Shown piece after piece: positions 45,520-56,602 of a stretch of DNA of 64,000 nt. The stretch is taken from assembly GCA_032622095.1 (NCBI GenBank), contig CP136066.1:205736978-205800977 (forward strand), written 5' to 3'. Below the pieces are notes generated by a model that made no database searches, was not told the origin of the DNA, and saw nothing but the letters and a program-made list of their open reading frames with translations. A program made the position numbers and the translations under genes. Within the stretch, counting starts at the first letter, position 1; each line of letters begins with the position of its first letter. This stretch comes from Siphonodentalium dalli. Its lineage: Eukaryota > Mollusca > Scaphopoda > Gadilida > Siphonodentaliidae.

Positions 45520-47138
45520 TCTATACTATATATTTTGAGACTTCGTATATATGTGTGTGTGTACTTCATAGAATCCAAAACGCGTGTACAGATTGAGATC
45601 AAATTTCGTATGTAAGTGTAAAATCCCACCGACACCGCCGTAGTCGTGTTTTCGACAAGCTCTGAGCACCCTTTATCCACTCCCAAATCACCGCAAAGGC
45701 ACGGCGGGGGGTTAAGGCAATAACGCTCTTTATCTATACCTTATACGGAGGTTTTAACAATGAACGCTCTTTATTACAATGGACGCGGCTAAACGATACC
45801 CCATGCGTCCGATGCGGATTCCAATGGACGTGGCTAAACGACTGACCCCATGCGTCCGAAATACGGATGCGGACGAAATGCAACTAAAAAGGCAGAATTG
45901 ATCTAAGAGCTCGAAATATTATGCAGAGGGATTTCACGACGGGATTAATTGACTGTCCGCTCTGAAGTTTAGGACGGGGAGGACGGGTACCATGAATTAA
46001 CTCATTGAACAACATGCGCAGACGAGATCTCGGAACCGGTGGAGCTATCGACTTGAAATTTGGTATGTGAATGTATCTTGCCCCGGGTACGAATTTTATC
46101 GGGTCGCCTAGTCCGTGCGACGCCAGCTTCGCGCATGCGCAGACCAGATCTCGGAAACGGGTGGAGCTACCGGGTACAAATTTTTCTTATTGAAACGCGT
46201 GGAGCTAAAAAATAAAAAAAAAATATTTAAAAAAATGTCATGTTTCGGACAAGCCGCCGGTGGCGGGCTAACCTGCTAGTACTATATATTTTGAGACTTC
46301 GTATATATATATATATATATATATGTGTACTTCATAGAATCGAAAACGGTTCGCTCGACTGAGTTCAAACTTCCCATCTAAATGTAAAATCACACGGGAA
46401 TCGTCGTCGCGGCGTTTTGGAGAAGCTCAGAGCACGCGTTCTCCACTCTCAAAATCACCGCAAAGGCACGGCGGGGGTTAATCGCGTTGATAGTTAAAGA
46501 GCGTCAGTTTTCCGAAGTGTCTATATAAAGAGCGTCGTTTTCGCTATCTACTTATCTGTATGACGGGCAATTCAATGCAATGTTATCGCGTTTGTTTTCA
46601 ATGCAATACCGGATTCGACATCAAGCGTGAATGCTTATGTGAGTCGTTTCCGGGAATCAGTGTTTAAAAAAAGGAAAACAAAGAATGCGTTGTCTGTCGT
46701 TCCTAGGAAGGGGGGGGGGGATTTCATCGAGTTCTATTGACCATCTCGTAAGGGTGGACAACCTCTGTCAGGGGCTGCTCAATGGCCACGGGGAGTTAAA
46801 TAACGGGGAAGTTTAGGACGGGTACCATGAATTAACTCATTGAAAAACAAAGAATGCGTTGTCTGTCGTTCCTAGGAAGGGGGGATTTTTCATAAAAAAA
46901 ACAATTAAATTATAAAAAAGAATTAAATTAAATTAATAATTAAATCAATATTAAAAAATTCAAAAAAACATAAATTAAATTTAAAGAAACATTAAATTAA
47001 TATTAAAAACATAAATTCAATTTAAAAAACATTAAATTAATATTAAAATATATTTTAAAAAAATATAAATAAAAACAAAATAATTAAAAAAATGTCATGT
47101 TTCGAACAAACGCCGCCGGTGGCGGGCTAACCTGCTAG
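45520..47138 (+). mobile_element. Two chimeric Helitron-like elements (GGTGGCGGGC ends)
   Basis: Units 45520-46279 and 46280-47138 start TCTATACTATATATTTTGAG and TACTATATATTTTGAG and end in the hairpin GCCGCCGGTGGCGGGC plus TAACCTGCTAG. The first carries one and a half 122-bp-family core repeats (46013-46180). Both contain 'gaccatgaattaactcattg'-type inserts (near 45985 and 46825, text approximate) and long AT-rich tails, suggesting shared captured sequence. Confidence 0.65.
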
Positions 47139-47673
47139 TCTCATATATATTTTGAAGACCTCTGTCTGTTTGTTTGTCTGTCTGTCTGTATGTTTGTCTG
47201 TATGTTTGTCATTAATACAAATCTACGATTCTCGACCGATCGGGACGAAACTTGGTACGTGTGTGTAGTTTGACCAGGCGGTGGACGTTGTCGTATTGAC
47301 GAGCCCGTGCGACGCCCGTGCAGCGCATGCGCAGACGAGATCTCGGAAACGGATGGAGCTATCGACTTGAAATTTGGTATGTGAATGTATCTTGCCCCGG
47401 ATACGAATTTTATCGGGTCGCCGATCTCGTGCGACGCCAGCTTCGCGCATGCGCAGACGAGATCTCGGGAACGGGTGGAGCTATCGACTTGAAATTTGGT
47501 ATGTGAATGTATCTTGCCCCGGATACAAATTTTATCGGGTCGCCGAGCCCGTGCGACGACAGCTTCGCGCATGCGCAGACCAGATCTCGGAAACGGGTGG
47601 AGCTAACGACTTGAAATTTGGTTTTTGAATAGCCCGGATGAATAGCCCGGACAACGTCGGGCTCATCGGCTAG
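47139..47673 (+). mobile_element. Helitron-like element (122-bp core family)
   Basis: It begins directly after the CTAG of the previous unit. It has a microsatellite, about three core repeats, a partly duplicated terminal 'aatagcccgga' and the standard hairpin plus CTAG at 47670-47673. Confidence 0.8.
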
Positions 47674-49149
47674 TCTATACTATATATTTTGAGACTTCGT
47701 ATATGTGTGTGTGTGTGTGTGTACTTCATAGAATCCAAAACGACTGGTCCGATCGAGCTCAAACTTCGTATATAAGGGTAAAAAACCACGGGGGTCGTCC
47801 GCGTAGCATTTTGGAGACGCTCAGAGCACTATTTCTCCACTCCCAATCATTTTATTGATCCGTAAACACGGAAGGGGTTAATCCAAGAAGAGTAACTCTA
47901 CATCTGTATATGTATATTTTTATAGCACAAATATGCCTTAAAGCGCCAAATAATTCACCACCTGCGTGTATTCAAGAATATGAATCACACCAAAATTAAG
48001 CGAATTGTATATGGAATGTGTATGTATAAGCTGCCATGTGTATATCATTCCCAGAATCCTACCATATCATGACATTCTATTAGTTAATATAAAACACCGT
48101 CAACTGTTGGGGGAATCGCGATATAGGCAAGCGAGCAAAGAGAGTTTAATGTCATCATACGCTATTTCGCTATTGCGAAATGGATGATCGTTATATGTAG
48201 CATAATTAAATGACATATTTAATTATGTTTGTGTGTGAATAACGATGGTGAAGACTTCCAATAACATATTAAATGGTCAAATACGTGCTTTCATATCCGT
48301 ATACTCAAAATAATATATATTTTACAAGCTCGACATGCCATGTTTGTGTATATGGTACACTACCGTTCCAACACATCTTGCTGATACTTCCGTTCCAACA
48401 CATCTTGCTATTTATCATTTTGCTGGTGAGAAAGTTTATGTTCACTTTGGTGCTATTTATATGCACAGAAAAAGGTACCATTACTCGGGAAAGCAACCTA
48501 CTGAAATGCATATAGATGTACGCGAATCATGTTGCGTTCTCACACAATGCAGTTATCCCAAATCCGCGCTCTTTAAAATAGAATTGGCTGCATGGCTGGC
48601 CTACTTCTGATGGCACAGTATGTTACGCACCTGTCCGACTAAGTCACTTTGAACCCAAAATGTATACAAAATTCGCACAAGCTCTTCACATTGAAACGGG
48701 TACCCACAAGTGATATATATGTGTGTGTTATTTATAGACTCGGACCGATTGAGCTCAAACTTGGTGTCTACGGGAAGTGTCATGGACGGATTAAAAACTT
48801 GGTATCTACGGGAAGTGTCATGGACGGGTTAAATTGTGACCCCGACCTGACCTTGACCTTGAAACTGATCAATTCAAGGTCAAATCGGGTAAAATTGAAA
48901 AACAAAAAATTAAATTAAAAAATTAAAAAGGCACAATTAACTCATTGAAAAACAAAAAATTAAAATAAAAAAATTAATTAACAAATTGAAAAATTGTCAT
49001 AAATTAATTTTAAAAATTAATTTAAAAATGTTAAATTGTCATGTTTCTGACGATTGCAAATGCAGCACAAGTGTCTCGGAACCTGTTGCAATTGCTTTTT
49101 CGAACAAAGCCATGGGACGAATGCCGCCAGTGGCGGGCTAACCTGCTAG
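47674..49149 (+). mobile_element. Helitron-like fragments around unique sequence
   Basis: The start TCTATACTATATATTTTGAG is at 47674, and that element fades by about 47900. Unique sequence (47900-48650, including a duplicated 'ccgttccaacacatcttgct' at 48363 and 48391) follows. Another partial element with an AGGTCA-rich core (48840-48890) ends GCCGCCAGTGGCGGGC plus TAACCTGCTAG at 49149. Confidence 0.55.
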
Positions 49150-49875
49150 TCTATTATATATTTTTGAAAGATCTGTGTATGTGTTTGTGTGTTTGAAATC
49201 GATGGACTCCAAAACGACTAAGCCAATTTCGATGAAATTTGGTATTTTAGGGTATTTTCGGCCGGAGACGAACATAGGCATATTTATTTGTCCGTGCGAG
49301 GTCAACTTTTCACGTGCGGAGGTCAAATCTATTTTTACGCCGTTTTGCGCTAATATATTTCAGTTCGGTGCTCACAAATCGATACGATATAGCGCGAATA
49401 ATAAATTGCCAGTCATATAATTTGCACGGTTAGAATCTGTGTGGCTTCATCTTTCCAACGATATATAATAGGTATGTATCCGTTTTAGTTATCTGCCTCA
49501 ATTATTAGGGACAAGTGGTACGACTCTTTTATCAGGATAAAATCAATGCGTAACTTCTATGACGTCGTCAGAGGTCATAAAGTTAGATTACGTTAACTCT
49601 CACCCTGCCGATGCATTTGACTGTGTCGCGTTAACTCATCACCGGCCGAGGTATCCGCAAATGACATTGGGCTATATATCTCGAAAACGGGTGTAGCTAT
49701 CGACTTGAAATTTGGTATGTGGATGTATCTTGCCCCGGATACGAATTTTATCGGGTCGCCGAGCACGTGCGACACCAGCTTCGCGCATGCGCAGACCAGA
49801 TCAAGGAAACGGGTGGAGCAATCGACTTGAAATTTGGTTTTTTAATAGCCCGGACGAAGTCGGGTCACCTTCTAG
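49150..49875 (+). mobile_element. Helitron-like element, chimeric
   Basis: It starts TCTATTATATATTTTTG. The interior includes unique sequence (49330-49670), then one 122-bp-family core unit. It ends with a CCCGGACGAAGTCGGG hairpin plus TCACCTTCTAG at 49872-49875. Confidence 0.65.
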
Positions 49876-51152
49876 TACTATATATTTTGAGTCTTCGTAT
49901 ATATGTATATGTGTGTATATATGTGTGTGGGTACTTCATAGAATCCAAAACGCGTGTACATATTGAGCTCAAACTTCCTATGTAAGTGTCAAATACCACG
50001 GACTCCACCGTGGTCGCGGTTTAGAGAAGCTCAGATCACCCGTTCTCCAATCTCAAATCACCGCAAAGGCACGGCGTGGGTTAATCAAGTGATTATTTAA
50101 TGAGCGTTTGTTTTTGACGCATCTCTATAAAGAGCGTCTGTCTCCCATTCAACGTTATTAGCATCTGCATAGTTATACGGGAACATTGAGTGCTTGCCTA
50201 TGCGGGGAGATTTATTGGAGCTCTTACAACATCATTGTTATAGTATGTATGACACTTAGGTCAGGGCTTAGGGGGGGGGGGTAGTTATAGGCATAATACT
50301 TCTCAGAAATCCCGGTTACAAACCAACACTCACAATTTCGTATTTACGCAAACGTTATCGCTCGAAATTTATTCCCTGCGAGCACGGATTTGTTTTTACA
50401 GTATATGCCTTGTTTTTACAGTATAGGTATATACCGAAATCATCCCAGATAATCACGAATATAGCATCAGATTTCTCCCCAGATATACCGTTATAAAGCT
50501 ACTGGAATCTGCCAATCTACTATATAGACATCTTTACTACACATGACAGCCGATGGACAATTGTCCGCGTTGGTGACTGGGAAATTCCAGGGAATGCCGA
50601 TTGAGCTCAAACTTGCTACCTACGGGAAGTGTCATATATATGAGTGTGTCCTTTATAGACTCGAACCGATTGAGCTCAAACTTGCTAAATATTTACTGGG
50701 AAATTCCAGGGAATGCCGATTGAGCTCAAACTTGCTACCAACGGGAAGTGTCATATATATGTGTGTGTCCTTTATAGACTCGAACCGATTGAGCTCAAAC
50801 TTGCTAAATACGGGAAGTGTCATGGACGGGTTCATTGAAAAACCAAAAAAAATCGGGTAAAATTGAAAAACAAAATTAAAAAGGCACAATTAACTCCTTG
50901 AAAAACCAAAAAAAATCTGGTAAAATTTAAAAACAAAAAATTCAATTAAAAAATTAAAAAAGCACAATTAACTCATTGAAAAACAAAATAATTAACTCAT
51001 TGAAAAACAATTAATTAAATTAAAATTGTCATGTTTCTGACTATTGCCGAAATTTGCTGCAAATGCAGCACAAGTGTCTCGGAACCTGTTGCAATTGCTT
51101 TTTCGAACAAAGCCATGGGACGAATGCCGCCAGTGGCGGGCTAACCTGCTAG
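49876..51152 (+). mobile_element. Helitron-like element(s) with GGTGGCGGGC-type end
   Basis: It starts TACTATATATTTTGAG directly after CTAG. Internal units containing 'cgattgagctcaaacttgct' recur at 50598, 50669, 50719 and 50786. It has AT-rich 'attgaaaaac' tracts and ends CCGCCAGTGGCGGGC plus TAACCTGCTAG at 51149-51152. The last 120 bp match 49030-49149. Confidence 0.6.
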
Positions 51153-51451
51153 TATATATATATATGAAGATGAACACTCGCGTCTGCATGGCCCACTGCT
51201 ATCAGTAATTCAATAGATGCAATATACGACATGTTTATGCCTCTAAATATAGTAATTGGCAAAAGTATATGTGTCGAATGGTTTTGTAATGTCACCGATA
51301 ATATGTCTGTTGAATCTAAGGAAAACATTCTCGACAAGACTGAAGTTTCACGATGTGACTACATATTAAATTATTGTTTTATTGATAATTGTTGTCAAAT
51401 GATAAGTGTTTGCAGCCATATTGTAGATCATAGCGGGCTGTAATGTTACAA

Positions 51452-51596
51452 ATACACGGGTAGATGTTAGTCGTTCATAGCCAATCAAATACACGGGTAG
51501 ATGTTAGTCGTTCATAGCCAATCAAATACACAGGTAGATGTTAGTCATTCATAGCCAATCAAATACACAGGTAGATATTAGTCGTTCATAGCCAAT
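51452..51596. repeat. 37-bp tandem repeat, 4 copies
   Basis: Units 'aaatacacgggtagatgtta' plus 'gtcgttcatagccaatc' are almost identical; variants have 'acacaggtag' or 'gtcattcat'. Confidence 0.85.
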
Positions 51597-51879
51597 TACT
51601 CCATCTTTGTCATCGGGGTCTATCCACTGAGATATTCTATGTTTTTGCAGGATTTGTGCGATTGACAAAGAGACATTTCGAGGCATCTGAGACCTTTATT
51701 ATAGCATTATAGGCTTTCGTTCCACACTCCCCCATGTCAGTTACAGTTTGGCGAGCTTAAGTACAGAGGCTGAAGCCCAACATTCACCATCCAATTACCA
51801 ACCACAATTGATCCTGAAAAAACCGACAATATATAGAGGATCTCACATGAGTTTCTATTTTATACGCAATTTATCAACC

Positions 51880-51960
51880 GAGTTCACTAAATTCGATTTG
51901 AGCCGAGGTTTACCGAGGCTCAAATAGAATTTAGAGGACGAGGTTGATAAATTACGTATA
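51880..51960. repeat. Foldback related to 8936-9005
   Basis: Arms around 'caaccgagttcactaaattc' (51890) and 'gaatttagaggacgaggttg' (51928) pair. The same motif pair forms the foldback at 8.9 kb. Confidence 0.6.
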
Positions 51961-52494
51961 CAATAGGACGAGTGTGAGATAACTTTTATCACATGATCAA
52001 ATAAACCCGAAGCAACGCGAAATATTCATCGAAAACAACAATCACAAACTACAGCGATCGCAAGTTATTTGAAGAACGCCGTGACGTCATCGCACGCGCT
52101 GATATTAAACGTGTCTATTACCGATAATTATGAAACTGCTTTTATGGTCAAATTATGTGATAAATATATATATATATAATGTCCATTATGGGCATATAAT
52201 CTATTATTCGACCGCTAATCTTATTTTTATAACGAATAAAAACAATTTAACTGAAAATTGTGTATTGTAGACGAAGTCACGTGATCTGGGCCATCACACG
52301 AATCACATGATTGTCACGTCTAAACAGAAGCAACAATAGAACCAGATATAGTTACAGTAGAATACATGTAAGAGCCAAGTATATATGGTAGCCATTAAGT
52401 GGCATTAAATGAACATTTTGGTAAATCCTCAAAATCTCCACAGGGGTCAATGTTGTATATAGCCACCGAGACCTATCTGACGAAACCAGCATTC

Positions 52495-52870
52495 TCAAAA
52501 ATACATTTCAGAGTCATAATTGGTATGTGTGCCAAATTTCAGCTTGCACAATCCATGATAAGGCTAATTATGATAGTCAATATTTTTAACCCGTAAACGC
52601 GCTCTTTAAATTCTTAAACAACCATCCCAAAAATACCTGTTTCCACTAAAATGTCAGACTGGAAACAGGTAGACCATGAAAGTAGACAGTCATAATTGAT
52701 TAGTTTGTCAAATTTCAACTCGCACAATCCATGATAAGACTAATTTTAATAATTAATATTTTTATAATCAGGAAACGCTCTTTAAATCCTTAAAACCGTC
52801 CACAAAAACATTTTACACTAAAGTTTTAGCTGGAAACAGGTCGACTCTGAAACTATACATCCTATTGAAT
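52495..52870. repeat. Tandem duplication of about 185 bp
   Basis: The block 'gtcataattg...aaatttcag/aact...cacaatccatgataag...gctctttaaat...ctggaaacaggt' occurs twice (about 52508-52672 and 52687-52847), diverged. A further 'cctgtttccactaaaacagg' hairpin is at 53345-53364. I see no gene between 51960 and 53700. Confidence 0.6.
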
Positions 52871-53412
52871 TGGAAACCATTTTCGTGTCGTGTCTTGTTT
52901 AACCTTCCGAAATTGCGCGACCATTATTTTTCGACCAAAGTCATGAAAGCAGCGAAGGTGGGGGTAGGGTTAGCTTTTCTGCGATATATTTAACAATAAG
53001 TTATGTATTGGAGTTCTGTTTGTGGCAAATGATCGAGATATCTTTGTAGATTATAACACGTGCGTGTATATATAATGCAGCTGATTTAAAGAATATACTA
53101 TATATCTGAATATTTGGGAAAGAAAATTGATAACGCAGTCATAAATACAATTCATCTGATGATTTTATGATAACATTTCAGATTAAGATAGGCAATTATG
53201 CATTTTGTGGCAACATAACTCCCTGTTTTTTCAATTTACAGGAACAAAACAAGCCACTTACAGAACTAGCTATGCGTATAATAGCATGTAATTACCAGGT
53301 GGACGAATAAAATAGAGGGGTACACAATTAAAAGCCTCACAGAAACCTGTTTCCACTAAAACAGGTAGATTCTGAAAATAGACACATTGTGTTAGTGGGT
53401 GTGGGTGTGTGT

Positions 53413-53491
53413 GTGGTCGTTGGTGCACATTGGCGAAGCGATTTACCGTACACTAAATGCCCCCCCCCCCCCCCCCCCACCAACGACCACA
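53413..53491. repeat. Hairpin enclosing a long C homopolymer
   Basis: GTGGTCGTTGGTG (53413-53425) pairs with CACCAACGACCAC (53479-53491). The loop includes a run of about 19-20 C (53460-53478). Confidence 0.7.
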
Positions 53492-53716
53492 GCGCTGTAT
53501 CCCCCAATAACACGCACAAACTACATTCATTTTTATTGTATTTATATAACTTTTTAAAGATGTATTCCCATAACAAAACGTCCTACGTTATAGTTGTTCC
53601 GTGGATATTGGTTGTAGGAAACTCTCATTGTATGGAACTTGGTGTCGTCACTATAATTCGGCGACTTTGACCCAATACTTGGCTACATCTAATCCGAGAT
53701 CGATTGGTTAATGTTA

Positions 53717-53977
53717 CTAACACGGCAGACAGGCGAGCGAGGAATCGTTAATATGTAGGCCATGTATGGGATCAGCCCTAGCATGTGAGGCTTTGGACAA
53801 GCTTTGCAAAAAATTAACCCCAAACCGAACCATCTTGCCAGGTTTATTTCTAATATCGTTCCAGAAATTTGTTGTGTTGTGGTGTGAATCTTTAAACATG
53901 ATTATTTCATGAAAGTGATCTTGATTGCCTCTCATTTTTGAAAACATAAAAATTGGTCTACCTGAGGTTAATTTCAT
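53717..53977 (-). CDS. Unassigned 86-codon frame, possible exon or element fragment
   Basis: The minus-strand frame starting at 53977 has a balanced, protein-like composition (FSKMRGNQDHFHE, FWNDIRNKPGK) and no low complexity. On the minus strand an acceptor-like 'ttaacctcag' precedes codon 6. I recognise no domain, and the 3' end is a stop rather than a donor. It could be a terminal exon or part of a decayed transposon. Immediately to its right is the TTAA element at 53988. Confidence 0.25.
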   Translation of the reverse strand: MKLTSGRPIFMFSKMRGNQDHFHEIIMFKDSHHNTTNFWNDIRNKPGKMVRFGVNFLQSLSKASHARADPIHGLHINDSSLACLPC

Positions 53978-53987
53978 ACTATGCCAG

Positions 53988-54836
53988 TTAAAGATGGTCT
54001 ATCTCTTCCCATCAAGATTTATATAGATTCTGGAGTATATATAATAATATATATGAGTCGAGGATCCCTGCCCGAAAAAGTTTCTATCAATTATAATAAA
54101 TGTTATTTCGAATTTCTTATCACATCCGCGGTATAGTTTTAGGGGCTATTTTTTTTTAGAACAGAAAAACAATTTGCCATGATTGGAGTTCTCCTTCTTT
54201 GTAAGTTGAATGTGTTTCTTACGATCGAAATTAAAGGCCCACTTAATTTTCGCGTCACCAAATAATTTGTGTACAGTGCCTTGATATACGGTTTTAATAA
54301 CAATTTATGCCATAAATATGATTAACATACTATAGTTCATCACCATTTGGAACGTCTGTGTCTCAGAAGGTGCCCATAGAGTAGTAATAGAAAATAGCTG
54401 AAATCATAAAATGATTTCCCCCGTTATCAGTGGTTATAGCTCCCAGAATGCAACAGAATTTAAACTTTTGTTTTATTTTCAATGGAAGAGGAATAACTGT
54501 ACGTTATGCAGAAATTTGAGCACAGAACTGACGTCGGTAACTCAACAAAAACAACATGTTCACAGTTTATTACATCAAATAAGTTGAAAATACAATGTTT
54601 TGGAGCTTCCTCTTTCAAATGGAATATAATATAGCATATATTTTGTGGTTTGGGGTCGAAAATGAAGTGGGCCTTTAACCACTTTATTTGGCGTTTATAG
54701 AAAAATAATATACACAACTTTGAGTTTTATGTATTTTATTCACAAAATAGCTATTTGTCGCCTTGAAATTAGGATTTAATGATAACAATTATGTTATTGT
54801 TGTGATTGTGGCCCTGAAGACATAGACCATCTTTAA
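53988..54836. mobile_element. TTAA element with AAGATGGTCTAT inverted ends
   Basis: TTAA plus AAGATGGTCTATCTCTTC at the left end pairs with GAAGACATAGACCATCTT plus TTAA at the right (about 20 bp with few mismatches). It hosts the nested element at 54231-54678. Its right TTAA is shared with the element beginning at 54833. Confidence 0.7.
54231..54678. mobile_element. Nested TTAA element with AAGGCCCACTT ends
   Basis: It begins TTAAAGGCCCACTTAATTTTCG (first 20 bases decisive) and ends with the complementary 'cgaaaatgaagtgggccttt' plus aa. The interior (54500-54650) is related to 60640-60830 and 58910-59000. That relation explains the recurring minus-strand frame with EKAPKHCI-like sequence, so I do not call a gene. 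Confidence 0.65.
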
Positions 54837-55287
54837 CCCTTTACCCAACAGAACAGCCCTGTGCCAATGCATTCTCTTATATATGCGAGTCGACCATAGG
54901 TCGCCTCGCATATATAAGAGAATGCATTGGCTTAACACATATTAAAAATGATAAAATTGTCAAAGAATGTAGAAAAACATTATAAAAAATGTAAGAACAA
55001 ATTATAAAATTGTTAAAGAATGTGAGCAAAAATGGTAAAAAGTGTTAAAAAAGATTTTTTTTTAGGCCAATGCATTCTCTTATATATGCGAGGCGACCTA
55101 TGGTCGACTCGCATATATAAGAGAATGCATTCGCACAGGGCATAACTGTAACCATCACAATGTGGTCAATGAACCGGTTCCAATGATATCCATATTTGCA
55201 TGATGTTATTGAGACAGACCGAAGATATTTTAGGCTGTTGAAGCTTTATTTGGGCGTTTTTGGCCGTTTTGTTTTGTAAAGGGTTAA
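54833..55287. mobile_element. piggyBac-like TTAA MITE, copy 6 of 6
   Basis: The left border TTAA (54833-54836) is also the right border of the previous element. The two hairpins (54861-54930 and 55070-55135) and the unique right segment are as in copy 1. The right end is slightly altered (TTTTGTTTTGTAAAGGG) before TTAA. Confidence 0.85.
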
Positions 55288-55420
55288 AGCCATACGTAAT
55301 ATTTGAATTTGGTTTTGACATTATCAGTCATATTATCAGGGCAGAGGGAGGCCCAATATTATGTGGCTTTTAGGGGCGTTATTTATCTAACGCAATTATA
55401 ATAAAAGGTCGCAGACCACA

Positions 55421-56598
55421 TGTCCCCCGACTCGAGTGGTAAACTTCATGATTGGATTTGTTAGAAGGATACTATTTGCAACAATGTTATACAGTATATA
55501 GATGTTGCAAACCACCGCAAAATTTCTTGGACAAAACAACCCGATGAACAAACGCATGCAAACGCGAAAAAATTTATATTTTTGTATTAGCTATATAGAT
55601 GTTGCAAATCACCAACATGTTAGGAACAATATCCCAGAGTTTCGAATCTCTACATTTAAAACTGTAGGAGGAGTTGATTACACCATGAAGGTACCCAATC
55701 TCATCCAAAAGGCAAAAATGTTCCAAATTTTCTAAGTCGAAAACCCCCCAAAAATATGGAAAAAATGATATTTTTTATTAGCTATATAGATGTTGCAAAT
55801 CACCAACATGTTAGGAACAATATCCCAGAGTTTCGAATCTCTACATTTAAAACTGTAGGAGGAGTTGATTACACCATGAAGGTACCCAATCTCATCCAAA
55901 AGGCAAAAATGTTCCAAATTTTCTAAGTCGAAAACCCCCCAAAAATATGGAAAAAATGATATTTTTTATTAGCTATATAGATGTTGCAAATCACCAACAT
56001 GTTAGGAACAATATCCCAGAGTTTCAAATCTCTACATTTAAAACTGTAGGAGGAGTTGATTACACCATGAAGGTACCCAATCTCATCCAAAAGGCAAAAA
56101 TGTTCCAAATTTTCTAAGTCGAAAACCCCCCCCCCCCCCAAAAATATGGAAAAAATTATATTTTTGATTAGCTATATAGATGATGCAAATCACCAACATG
56201 TTAGGAACAATATCCCAGAGTTTCAAATCTCTACATTTAAAACTGTAGGAGGAGTTGATTACACCATGAAGGTACCCAATCTCATCCAAAAGGCAAAAAT
56301 GTTCCAAATTTTCTAAGTCGAAAACCCCCCCAAAAATATGGAAAAAATTATATTTTTGATTAGCTATATAGATGTTGCAAATCACCAACATGTTAGGAAC
56401 AATATCCCAGAGTTTCAAATCTCTACGTTTAAAACTGTAGGAGGAGTTGATTACACCATGAAGGTACCCAATCTCGGACGCACGGACGCACGGACACACA
56501 GACACACGGACGCACGGACTGACGGACGCACGGACTGACGGACGCACGGACGGACGAGGGTCATTTCTATAGTCCTCCGACGGAAACGTCGGGGGACA
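55421..56598. mobile_element. TIR element (TGTCCCCCGAC) with five internal 191-199-bp repeats
   Basis: The ends are TGTCCCCCGAC (55421-55431) and GTCGGGGGACA (56588-56598). Inside, a unit of about 191 bp beginning 'ctatatagatgttgcaaatc' starts at 55591, 55782, 55973, 56172 and 56364, the last being partial. Then comes a GGAC/GCAC microsatellite (56475-56555) and a short hairpin CCTCCGACGGAAACGTCGGGG. The units are open on both strands, but every recurring peptide is just the repeat. Non-autonomous; superfamily unknown. Confidence 0.7.
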
Positions 56599-56602
56599 AT
56601 AA

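Noticed and set aside
52505-52600. Coding-like words 'attggtatgtgtgccaaatt'
   Set aside because: They lie in a diverged tandem duplication and similar words occur in the Helitron-like families; no sustained frame.
55502-56547. Frames up to 154 codons with repeated GYLHGVINSSYSF / VANHQHVRNNIPEF
   Set aside because: These come from 191-bp tandem units, open on both strands. The continuity breaks at the C runs and the flanks are transposon ends.
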